32,659 bases of DNA from positions 1-32,659 of the forward strand of contig CAKSWG010000022.1 of assembly GCA_934511465.1 (NCBI GenBank), in the 5' to 3' direction. The notes under the pieces are model-generated. The model was not told the DNA's origin. It did not search any database and worked only from the letters and a program-made list of their open reading frames with translations. Numbering within the stretch: position 1 is the stretch's first letter; each line of letters starts with the position of its first letter. Origin of the DNA: an uncultured Faecalibacterium sp. (GTDB lineage: Bacteria; Bacillota; Clostridia; Oscillospirales; Ruminococcaceae). Position numbers and translations under genes: made by a program. Below are positions 16,613-23,000 of the stretch, one piece after another.

Positions 16613-18307
16613 TTACTCCACGCTGATCATATAATAGTAAACGGGCTGACCGCCGCGGATGTGGCTGACTTCAACGTGGTTCGGGCACTTTGCCTTTACG
16701 ATCTCGGTCACTTTCTCGGCGTCCTCATCGCTCACGTCGCAGCCGGAAATGATGGTGACGAAGCTGGAATCCTTCTTGCACATGCCGCGTGCCAGACGGT
16801 AGGTGGCCTTGGTGATATCGTTGGAGGTGGAGACGATCTTGCCGTTCTCCAGCGCCATGATCTCGCCCTTCTTGATGCGCTTGCCGTCGTACTCGCTGTC
16901 GCGGGCGGCGTAGGTGATCAGGCCGGTGGACACCTTATCGGCAGCAGCCATCATGTTGATGGTGTTGGTCTCGGCGTTCACAGAGGGGTCAAAGTTCAGC
17001 ATGGCGGTAATGCCCATGGGCACAGTGCGGGTGGGCAGAACCACCACCTGACGGTCGGCCAGCTTCTGGGCCTGCTCGGCAGCCATGATGATGTTCTTGT
17101 TGTTGGGCAGCACGAACACGGTCTTGGCGGGCACGCTCTGGATGGCGGCAAGAATGTCCTCCGTGGCCGGGTTCATGGTCTGACCGCCGGAAACAACGGC
17201 ATCCGCAGCCAGATCGGTAAAGACGGCCTTCAGGCCCTCACCGGCGGCAACGGCCACAAAACCGTAGTCACGGCTGGGGTCCACGGCGGCGTAGACGAAC
17301 TCGCTGGACTGAGAAGGTGCCTTCTCGGCGGAAGCCTGCTTTTCAAGGCTCTTGCCCTGCTTCTGGCGGGCAAGGAACTGCTCGTGCATGTTCTCGATCT
17401 TGAAGTTGGTCAGGTAGCCGTACTTGATGGCCTCGCTCAGGATCTTGCCGGGATCGGCGGTGTGCACATGCAGGTTGATCACATCATCGTCCTCAATGCA
17501 CACCACGCTGTCGCCGTTGGACTCGGCAAAGGCACGCATCTTTGCGGCGCTGGCACCCTCGTACTTGTTGATCAGGAACTGGGTGCAGTAGCCGTTTTTG
17601 ATATCCTCCACCTTCATCAGGTCATCGGTGAACACGCCCTTGCCGGCATTCTCGGTGGAGAGCTTGGCCTTGTTGGGTGCGGCTTCGCCGCCGGCCACGA
17701 TGCCCTCACCGTGGAACACCTTGCCCATGCCCTCGAAGATGATCATGATGCCCTGACCGCCTGCGTCCACAACGCCGGCCTTTTTCAGCACGGGCAGCAG
17801 GTTGGGGGTGTCCTCCAGCGCCTTCTGGCCGGCAGCCATCACCACGTCCCACAGGGCGGGGATATCCTCGGCACCGCAGGCAGCGGCTTCCTCGGATGCA
17901 ACGCGCGCCACGGTAAGGATGGTGCCCTCGGTGGGCTTCATGACGGCCTTGTAAGCACCCTCGACGCCTTTCTTCAGGGCCTCGATGATGTCGGCGGTGT
18001 CCGCTTCCTTCTTGCCTTCCAGCGCCTTGGAGAAGCCGCGGAACAGCAGGCTGGTAATGACGCCGGAGTTGCCGCGTGCGCCGCGCAGCATGGCGGAAGC
18101 CGCGGTCTTGGCGGCTTCGCCCACGGTGCAGCTGTCGTCCAGTGCTTCCAGCTCACGCACGGAAGCACCCACGGTCATGCCCATGTTGGTGCCGGTGTCG
18201 CCATCGGGAACCGGGAAAACGTTCAGCTCGTCCACGCGGGAGCGCTGATTGTTGATGTTGTTGGCGCCGGAAACAATGGCGTCACGCAAAATCTTACCAG
18301 AAATCAT
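16613..18307 (-). CDS. DAK2 domain protein, FakA/YloV-like (fatty acid kinase-like)
   Basis: This 564-aa protein has an N-terminal DAK2 (DhaL-like) nucleotide-binding domain with ELNVFPVPDGDTGTNM (metal-binding D35 and D37) and RGARGNSGVITS. A middle domain and a C-terminal domain with VFVLPNNKNIIMAAEQA follow, the layout of FakA/YloV. FakA phosphorylates fatty acids held by a FakB partner; no FakB (DegV-family) gene is in view. The ribosome site AAGGAG lies 8 nt before the ATG. It sits 60 nt after the Asp23-like gene on the same strand, an arrangement conserved in Firmicutes. Function is inferred from the family. Confidence 0.92.
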   Translation of the reverse strand: MISGKILRDAIVSGANNINNQRSRVDELNVFPVPDGDTGTNMGMTVGASVRELEALDDSCTVGEAAKTAASAMLRGARGNSGVITSLLFRGFSKALEGKKEADTADIIEALKKGVEGAYKAVMKPTEGTILTVARVASEEAAACGAEDIPALWDVVMAAGQKALEDTPNLLPVLKKAGVVDAGGQGIMIIFEGMGKVFHGEGIVAGGEAAPNKAKLSTENAGKGVFTDDLMKVEDIKNGYCTQFLINKYEGASAAKMRAFAESNGDSVVCIEDDDVINLHVHTADPGKILSEAIKYGYLTNFKIENMHEQFLARQKQGKSLEKQASAEKAPSQSSEFVYAAVDPSRDYGFVAVAAGEGLKAVFTDLAADAVVSGGQTMNPATEDILAAIQSVPAKTVFVLPNNKNIIMAAEQAQKLADRQVVVLPTRTVPMGITAMLNFDPSVNAETNTINMMAAADKVSTGLITYAARDSEYDGKRIKKGEIMALENGKIVSTSNDITKATYRLARGMCKKDSSFVTIISGCDVSDEDAEKVTEIVKAKCPNHVEVSHIRGGQPVYYYMISVE

Positions 18308-18367
18308 TCTTTTTACTCCTTGTACTTGCCGGGAGAGCCCGGCGCATCGGATGGGTCAGACAAAAAA

Positions 18368-18718
18368 TCAGGCGATCACATCGTCTACGGATACCACAAC
18401 GCGTGCAACCTTCAGGCCGGTAGCCTGCTCCACTTCGTCCTTGACGCGGTGGGAAATGCTGCGTGCAGCAGTGGAAATGTTCAAACCGTAGCTCACAGCA
18501 ATGTGCAGCTCGATCACCAGACGGCCATCTTCCTGCGTGACACGGACGCCCTTTTCCGGGTAATCGGAACCGTGCACCAGGCTTCGGACGGTATCGGTCA
18601 TATCGCGGGGCGCCATTGCGGCAACGCCGTAACACTGTTTGGCTGCTTCACCTACCAAGGTCGCAAAATACCCGGCTGTAAAGCTGACATCCCCCAGAGG
18701 GAAACGGGAAGTGATCAT
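18368..18718 (-). CDS. Asp23/Gls24 family (YloU-like) envelope stress protein
   Basis: A 116-aa protein that matches the Asp23/Gls24 fold: GDVSFTAGYFATLVGEAAKQCYGV at the N-terminus and the strongly conserved DGRLVIELHIAVSYGLNI in the centre, ending with VSVDDVIA. Members are small cytoplasmic or membrane-associated proteins linked to envelope stress; the biochemical role is not settled. AAAGGAG lies 10 nt before the ATG. It is the first gene of a two-gene unit with the DAK protein. Confidence 0.9.
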   Translation of the reverse strand: MITSRFPLGDVSFTAGYFATLVGEAAKQCYGVAAMAPRDMTDTVRSLVHGSDYPEKGVRVTQEDGRLVIELHIAVSYGLNISTAARSISHRVKDEVEQATGLKVARVVVSVDDVIA

Positions 18719-18821
18719 AGTCGCTCTGCTCCTTTATGTTATTTTTTTGTAAAACACATTCAAAGGTCTGGGGCGCAAAGGGCAGGCGGAAAGGCAGTCT
18801 GCACCAAGAAACACCCACCTT

Positions 18822-18850
18822 ATTATACAACTTCGGAAGGCGGTTGTACA
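18822..18850 (-). promoter_or_regulatory. SigA-type promoter of the Asp23-DAK unit
   Basis: On the minus strand TGTACA (18845-18850), a 17-nt spacer and TATAAT (18822-18827) give a leader of about 97 nt. Confidence 0.7.
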
Positions 18851-19050
18851 GTTCTAATTGCTGGTATATCAACTTTTTGCGCATCTTTTTGCCCGCGCAG
18901 CACACTTCGGGCTCTTTTGCACGCGGCGGGTGTTAAGCTACCGGATGCCGGCTTTTTTGAGCAAAACCGAAAGTATGACGAAAGAAAGCAAACAATCTGT
19001 TAAATAATTATAAAAGGTGGGTGATAACGCTTTATCTGTCTATGAAAAAG

Positions 19051-19059
19051 TGCTAAAAT
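19051..19059 (+). promoter_or_regulatory. Extended -10 promoter of the CBS gene
   Basis: TGC-TAAAAT lies about 100 nt before the CBS start. The matching -35 position reads TTTATC, a weak fit. Confidence 0.45.
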
Positions 19060-19160
19060 GGGATCAAGGATAGGGACTGCGGCGCAGGGTCCCGCTTGTG
19101 CGGATGAACTGCGTTATTTTTTGCGCACGGCGCATGGATCAATGTTTAGGAGCTGTTGTC

Positions 19161-19613
19161 ATGAATATTTTGTTTTTCCTTTCGCCCAAGCAGGACCTGA
19201 TGTATGTTTACGACGATTTCACCCTCCGGCAGACGCTGGAAAAGTGGGAAAATAACCGCTACGCTTCCATTCCGGTGCTCAACCGGCAGGGCAGATACGT
19301 GGGTACCCTGACCGAGGGCGATATCCTCTGGGGCCTGAAAAAGTTCCATGGCCTTGATCTGGAAGCGGCGGAGGATATCCCCATCTCGGCTTTCCCCCAC
19401 AAGCGCGACTACAAGGCCGTCACCGTGACCACCAGCATGGACCAGCTGATCGAAGCCGCCATGAACCAGAACTTTGTGCCGGTGGTGGACGACCGCGGCA
19501 TCTTTATCGGCATCGTGCGGCGGCAGGCCATCATCCGCTACTGCTACGACAAGGCCCGCACGGAGCAGAAGCCCCGCGAAAAGCATGTGCCGGAATATGC
19601 CGGCGTACACTAA
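19161..19613 (+). CDS. Stand-alone CBS-domain pair protein
   Basis: A 150-aa protein made almost wholly of two CBS domains: the first around NRYASIPVLNRQGRYVGTLTEGDI, the second around NQNFVPVVDDRGIFIGIVRRQAII. Such pairs bind adenine nucleotides or similar ligands and regulate partners, but no partner is evident here. The start is ATG at 19161 with AGGAG 9 nt upstream; in-frame upstream ATGs lack ribosome sites. The gene is flanked by its own promoter and a strong terminator. The domain call is firm; the role is unknown. Confidence 0.88.
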   Translation: MNILFFLSPKQDLMYVYDDFTLRQTLEKWENNRYASIPVLNRQGRYVGTLTEGDILWGLKKFHGLDLEAAEDIPISAFPHKRDYKAVTVTTSMDQLIEAAMNQNFVPVVDDRGIFIGIVRRQAIIRYCYDKARTEQKPREKHVPEYAGVH

Positions 19614-19634
19614 ACTCTATAATTATGTAAAAAG

Positions 19635-19673
19635 AGCCGCCCTGCTTCCCGAAACGGAACAGGGCGGCTTTTT
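19635..19673 (+). terminator. Terminator of the CBS gene
   Basis: AGCCGCCCTG pairs with CAGGGCGGCT, with an inner TTCC/GGAA stem, followed by TTTT. Confidence 0.9.
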
Positions 19674-19714
19674 CGTGCAGAGCTTTGAAAATCCGCTTTA
19701 TGGGACCCTTTTTG

Positions 19715-19723
19715 TGCGATAAT
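19715..19723 (+). promoter_or_regulatory. Possible extended -10 promoter of the 38-aa ORF
   Basis: TGC-GATAAT lies about 63 nt before the small ORF's ATG. No good -35 is present at the right distance. Confidence 0.35.
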
Positions 19724-19785
19724 ACGGCTATGGAACAGAAAACGTTCCAAAAATCCGCAAAAAACAGGTACAGGAGGGAACACGG

Positions 19786-19902
19786 ATGAAGGATTTCGAG
19801 ATGCGATATGTGGGCAGCCATGTGGAGGTATACAGCGGCAATGGCGTGTTCCTGTTTTCGGCCGATACAGTGCGCGAAGCCATGGAGGAGCTGGCGGAGT
19901 AA
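19786..19902 (+). CDS. Small protein of 38 aa, unknown function
   Basis: The ORF encodes MKDFEMRYVGSHVEVY followed by a short hydrophobic strand (GVFLFS) and an amphipathic helix (DTVREAMEELAE). A perfect AGGAGG sits 8 nt before the ATG, the strongest reason to believe it is translated. It lies between the CBS terminator and the Na/Pi cotransporter promoter and so appears to be its own small transcription unit. There are no cysteines, no membrane segment and no signal peptide. I do not recognise the family. Confidence 0.6.
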   Translation: MKDFEMRYVGSHVEVYSGNGVFLFSADTVREAMEELAE

Positions 19903-20032
19903 GCGCAGGCGAACCGGCAGCGCTTACAGCATGAATGTAAAATACATGTAAAATAATTGAAAAGAACGGCGCGTCAATTTGCTAAGAGACGGAAAAATGT
20001 GTAGAAAAAGTGATTTTCTTGTAAAATAAACC

Positions 20033-20062
20033 TTGTTGCGGCAGGGTGAAAGATGCTATAAT
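20033..20062 (+). promoter_or_regulatory. SigA-type promoter of the Na/Pi cotransporter
   Basis: TTGTTG (20033-20038), an 18-nt spacer ending TGC, and TATAAT (20057-20062). The leader is about 140 nt and structured: it has a tandem CTTTGTGCAG repeat and several GC-rich stems. The 307-nt gap from 19903 to 20209 holds no gene that I can support. Confidence 0.7.
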
Positions 20063-20209
20063 AAATCCAAGCGCGGTCTTTGTGCAGTGCCTTTGTGCAG
20101 CAGGGCGCAGGGCCGCGGCTTTCTGCCGCAGCGGAATGGGAAAAACGCACTGTAGTGTGTGCGGCAGCAGCAAAGGATCAAAAGGAAGAGCATTTTTAGG
20201 AGTATCGTT

Positions 20210-21988
20210 ATGGATATCACACACATTACCTCTCTGTTGGGTGGCATTGCGCTGTTTCTGTACGGCATGTCCATTATGGGCGCGGGCCTGGAAAAACTGG
20301 CCGGCGGCAAAATGCAGGGCGTGCTGCAAAAGCTTACCTCCTCCACGCTCAAAGGTGTTATTTTCGGCACCCTGATCACGGGCGTCATTCAATCCTCGGC
20401 CGGCACGGTGGTGATCTGTGTCGGTCTGGTCAACTCCGGCATCATGACCCTTACGCAGTCCGTAGGCGTGATCATGGGCGCAAACATTGGTACCACTGTC
20501 ACCGGCCAGCTGATCCGCATGGCGGATATCTCCGGCGACAGCCTTTGGCTGACACTGATCCAGCCCAAGACCTTTGCGCCCGTGGTGGCGTTTATTGGCT
20601 GCATTTTTTATGTGTTCCTGCGCAGCGCAAAAAAGAAGAACATCGGTCAGATCATGCTGGGCTTCGGCATCCTGTTCACCGGCATGAGCCTGATGGACAC
20701 CGGTGTGGCACCTTTGCGTGAGAGCGCGGTGTTCCAGAACCTGTTCGTTACCATGACCAACCCCATTCTGGGCATTCTGGTGGGTGTGGTGGTCACGGTG
20801 ATCATCCAGTCGTCCTCTGCATCGGTGGGTATTTTGCAGGCACTGTCCAGCACCGGCCTTGTCACCTTCAGCTCGGCCATCCCCATCATTCTGGGCGCTC
20901 ACATCGGTACGGCCTTTACGCCGCTGCTCACCATTGGCGGCTCCTCCAAGGATGGCAAGCGCGCAGCGCTGATACACCTGTACTTCAACATCATCGGCAG
21001 CGTGATCCTGCTGGCGCTGGTGTACGCGGTGCAGTTCACCATCGGCATCCCCATGTGGAACGATGTGATGAACAAGAGCACCATCGCAAACATCCACACC
21101 CTTTCCAGCGTGTGCGCCATGCTGCTGTTCCTGCCGTGCAGCGGCGTGCTGTCCAAGCTGGCCATGCTCACCGTGCCGGACAGCGCCGAGGAAGCGCAGG
21201 AACTGAGCATGCCGGTGCTGGACGAGCGTCTGTTCAAGAGCCCGGCAGTGGCTTTGCAGCAGGCCAAGAGTGCTGTGGTCAAAATGTCCCGCCGCGCGGC
21301 CCGCAATGTGAATCTGGCGGCGCCGCTGCTGCTGCAAATGGACGAGGATACCGTCAGCGCCATCCGTGTGCGTGAGAACCTGATCGACCGCATGGAGGTG
21401 GCCATCTCCAACTATCTGATCAAAATGACCGATCAGGAGCTGGGCGATGACGAGAGCCACGCTGTGACCGAGCTGCTGAACTTTGTCACCGAGTTCGAGC
21501 GCATCGGCGACTATGCGGTGAACATCATGGAAAAGGCAGAGGAACTGCAAGAGAAAGAGGCCTCCTTCAGCGAGAGCGCCACCAAGGAATTGCAGCTGCT
21601 GGAACAGGCACTGAACCGCATCCTGAACCTGACCAACGACGCCTTTGAAAACAACGATATGCGTCTGGCCGCACAGGTGGAGCCGCTGGAAGAGGTGATC
21701 GATGTGATGGCCGAGCGCCTGCGCGACCAGCACATCCGCCGCCTGAAGGACGGCGTGTGCTCTATCGATACCGGCGTTGTGTTCTTGGACGTGCTGAACA
21801 ATGCAGAGCGCATCTCGGACCACTGCTCCAATGTTGCTGCGCGCCTGATCGGCATGGACGCCGGCGAGGACTACGACTCCCACACCCTCAAGAGCATCAT
21901 GCATCACAATCCCACCAAGGATTATATGCTGGAGTATGAGGAATGCCGCAAGACCTACCTTGTGCCGCTGGAAGAAATGGAAGCCTGA
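20210..21988 (+). CDS. Na+/phosphate cotransporter with C-terminal PhoU domain
   Basis: A 592-aa protein with two Na/Pi-cotransporter repeats in the N-terminal 320 residues: QSSAGTVVICVG with MGANIGTTVTGQ, and QSSSASVGILQA with LGAHIGTAFTPLL. The paired QSS motifs are typical of the NptA/PNaS family. Residues about 370-580 form a PhoU-like helical domain (ERIGDYAVNIMEKAEEL and NAERISDHCSN). The family takes up phosphate with sodium; the PhoU part probably senses or regulates. The start is ATG at 20210 with AGGAG 7 nt upstream, placing MDITHITSLLGGIALFLYG at the first membrane helix. No pho genes are nearby. Confidence 0.93.
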   Translation: MDITHITSLLGGIALFLYGMSIMGAGLEKLAGGKMQGVLQKLTSSTLKGVIFGTLITGVIQSSAGTVVICVGLVNSGIMTLTQSVGVIMGANIGTTVTGQLIRMADISGDSLWLTLIQPKTFAPVVAFIGCIFYVFLRSAKKKNIGQIMLGFGILFTGMSLMDTGVAPLRESAVFQNLFVTMTNPILGILVGVVVTVIIQSSSASVGILQALSSTGLVTFSSAIPIILGAHIGTAFTPLLTIGGSSKDGKRAALIHLYFNIIGSVILLALVYAVQFTIGIPMWNDVMNKSTIANIHTLSSVCAMLLFLPCSGVLSKLAMLTVPDSAEEAQELSMPVLDERLFKSPAVALQQAKSAVVKMSRRAARNVNLAAPLLLQMDEDTVSAIRVRENLIDRMEVAISNYLIKMTDQELGDDESHAVTELLNFVTEFERIGDYAVNIMEKAEELQEKEASFSESATKELQLLEQALNRILNLTNDAFENNDMRLAAQVEPLEEVIDVMAERLRDQHIRRLKDGVCSIDTGVVFLDVLNNAERISDHCSNVAARLIGMDAGEDYDSHTLKSIMHHNPTKDYMLEYEECRKTYLVPLEEMEA

Positions 21989-22005
21989 AACAAACCAGAA
22001 AAATG

Positions 22006-22043
22006 AAAAGGACCTCCGGAAACCGCATCCGGAGGTCCTTTTT
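22006..22043. terminator. Shared terminator of the cotransporter and the 56-aa gene
   Basis: AAAAGGACCTCCGGA pairs with TCCGGAGGTCCTTTT around a 7-nt loop. T runs occur on both strands, so it can serve the two converging genes. Confidence 0.9.
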
Positions 22044-22059
22044 ATGTGATCGTGTAAGC

Positions 22060-22230
22060 TCAGGCGGATTTGGGGATGGACACCACCAGCCAGCGGTGCG
22101 GCCCGTGGAAGCCGTCCACCTTTGCCGCGTGGCTGCATGTGCCGGGACTGGGCGGGCCAAGATGCACACCGCGATCAAGCTGTTTGCCGCAAAGACGGCA
22201 CTGGTAATGAATAACGATCTGTTCTGACAT
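22060..22230 (-). CDS. Small zinc-ribbon-like protein (56 aa), unknown function
   Basis: The ORF has a CxxC pair (C11, C14 in CRLCGKQL) and a second cluster C32-S-H34 with H42 and H45 (GFHGPHRW), which could bind one zinc ion. It ends RWLVVSIPKSA. AAGGAG lies 9 nt before the ATG, and a perfect consensus promoter stands about 50 nt upstream, so expression is likely to be strong. It resembles the many short CxxC proteins of Clostridia, but I cannot name a family. It is convergent with the Na/Pi cotransporter and shares its terminator. Confidence 0.75.
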   Translation of the reverse strand: MSEQIVIHYQCRLCGKQLDRGVHLGPPSPGTCSHAAKVDGFHGPHRWLVVSIPKSA

Positions 22231-22282
22231 AAGGCCGCACTCCTTTTTTGCACCCGGCTAAGAAACTTTGCAATCTATGGCC

Positions 22283-22311
22283 ATTATATTATTTTTATAT
22301 CGGAATGTCAA
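22283..22311 (-). promoter_or_regulatory. Perfect consensus SigA promoter for the 56-aa gene
   Basis: On the minus strand TTGACA (22306-22311), exactly 17 nt, then TATAAT (22283-22288), matching 12 of 12. The spacer is AT-rich. The predicted start near 22276 leaves a leader of about 45 nt. Confidence 0.9.
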
Positions 22312-22355
22312 TAAAAATGAAGTTGTTTTGTAAATAAAAACTGAGCATTTTGCAC

Positions 22356-22730
22356 TTACGCGCCCAGATCTTCCAGCAAAAGGTCCAGCTCCCGTTCGCT
22401 GTACACGGTGATGCCGTTCTTGATGCGCAGGGCATCGTTCTCCGGCAGCAGGTTCGTGTAGATGCCGGTAACGGTGACAAGGGCGTCCGGCCGGCCGTCC
22501 GTGCCGCAGCGGTACACGGCTACGCGCCCGCCTTTGTCGCACAGCCGGTAGCGGCAGGCTTCCAGTTCCGGCAGGCCCTGTGCGGCAAGGCTGGCGGCAG
22601 AGGAGGGCGGCGCTTCGCTGCCGGCGTCAGGCACGGGCAGACGCAGCTTTGGCAGCGCCATCCAGAACAGACTGAACACGATGGTGAACACACACGACCC
22701 GTAGAACAGACAGGTACACAGCTTACGCAT
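22356..22730 (-). CDS. Membrane-anchored protein with BofC C-terminal-like domain
   Basis: A 124-aa protein. Residues about 5-26 are a hydrophobic signal anchor (LFYGSCVFTIVFSLFWMALP). A short Pro/Ser/Ala linker follows, then a domain of about 70 residues beginning YRLCDKGGRVAVY and ending LRIKNGITVYSERELDLLLEDLGA. That pattern (regulatory-looking strand, then NLLPENDALRIKNGI...SERELDLLLED) matches the BofC C-terminal domain found in many Firmicutes. BofC restrains the SpoIVB sporulation protease in Bacillus, but short BofC-domain proteins occur in non-sporing species too. The start is ATG at 22730, with GGAG 10 nt upstream. Divergent to the PBP gene. Fold call moderate, function unknown. Confidence 0.65.
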   Translation of the reverse strand: MRKLCTCLFYGSCVFTIVFSLFWMALPKLRLPVPDAGSEAPPSSAASLAAQGLPELEACRYRLCDKGGRVAVYRCGTDGRPDALVTVTGIYTNLLPENDALRIKNGITVYSERELDLLLEDLGA

Positions 22731-22755
22731 GGAAAACACGCTCCTTTCCGGCAGA

Positions 22756-22786
22756 AGTATGCCCCAAAGCGGGGACGGGCAGTCAA
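22756..22786 (-). promoter_or_regulatory. Possible promoter of the BofC-like gene
   Basis: On the minus strand TTGACT and CATACT are 19 nt apart, a long spacer. A CCCC-GCTTT-GGGG inverted repeat lies inside the spacer. Confidence 0.3.
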
Positions 22787-22870
22787 TTTTCACATCGGAA
22801 TGCTGTACTTTGCCCGGTAGAATGTGTTATACTACCAATATATAGGCCGCGTGCTGTCGAAGATTGGTCC

Positions 22871-22899
22871 TTGCCCACGCTGAGTGGGCGTGCTATAAT
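22871..22899 (+). promoter_or_regulatory. Promoter of the class A PBP gene with an internal inverted repeat
   Basis: TTGCCC (22871-22876), a 17-nt spacer ending TGC, and TATAAT (22894-22899). The spacer holds most of a 6-bp inverted repeat GCCCAC-GCTGA-GTGGGC (22873-22889), a plausible operator. A second possible -10, TATACT, lies at 22828-22833. Confidence 0.7.
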
Positions 22900-23000
22900 A
22901 TGGTATTGCGTACGGGTCTGTGCGCACTCTGATGGAAAACAACCAGCGCCCTGCGCTGAAAAGCAGCCTGAAATGTTAGGAGGCGATTTCTATCTCCGAT

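Larger units (their letters stand above)
18719..19160. other. 442-nt divergent spacer between Asp23-like and CBS genes
   Basis: No gene is supported. It holds a promoter towards the Asp23-DAK unit (18822-18850), a probable extended -10 promoter towards the CBS gene (19051-19059), and in the CBS leader a small hairpin GGGAC-TGC-ggc-GCA-gg-GTCCC (about 19073-19093). A weak CCGG-ATG-CCGG stem followed by CTTTTTTG near 18940-18960 has no obvious client. Confidence 0.5.

Noticed and set aside
16586..19003. An 805-codon plus-strand frame opposite the DAK and Asp23 genes
   Set aside because: It spans two real minus-strand genes and their promoter; its translation shows no known domain.
20041..20200. 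Tandem repeat as a CRISPR-like array
   Set aside because: Only two 10-nt copies 3 nt apart; no repeat-spacer pattern and no cas genes anywhere in the window.
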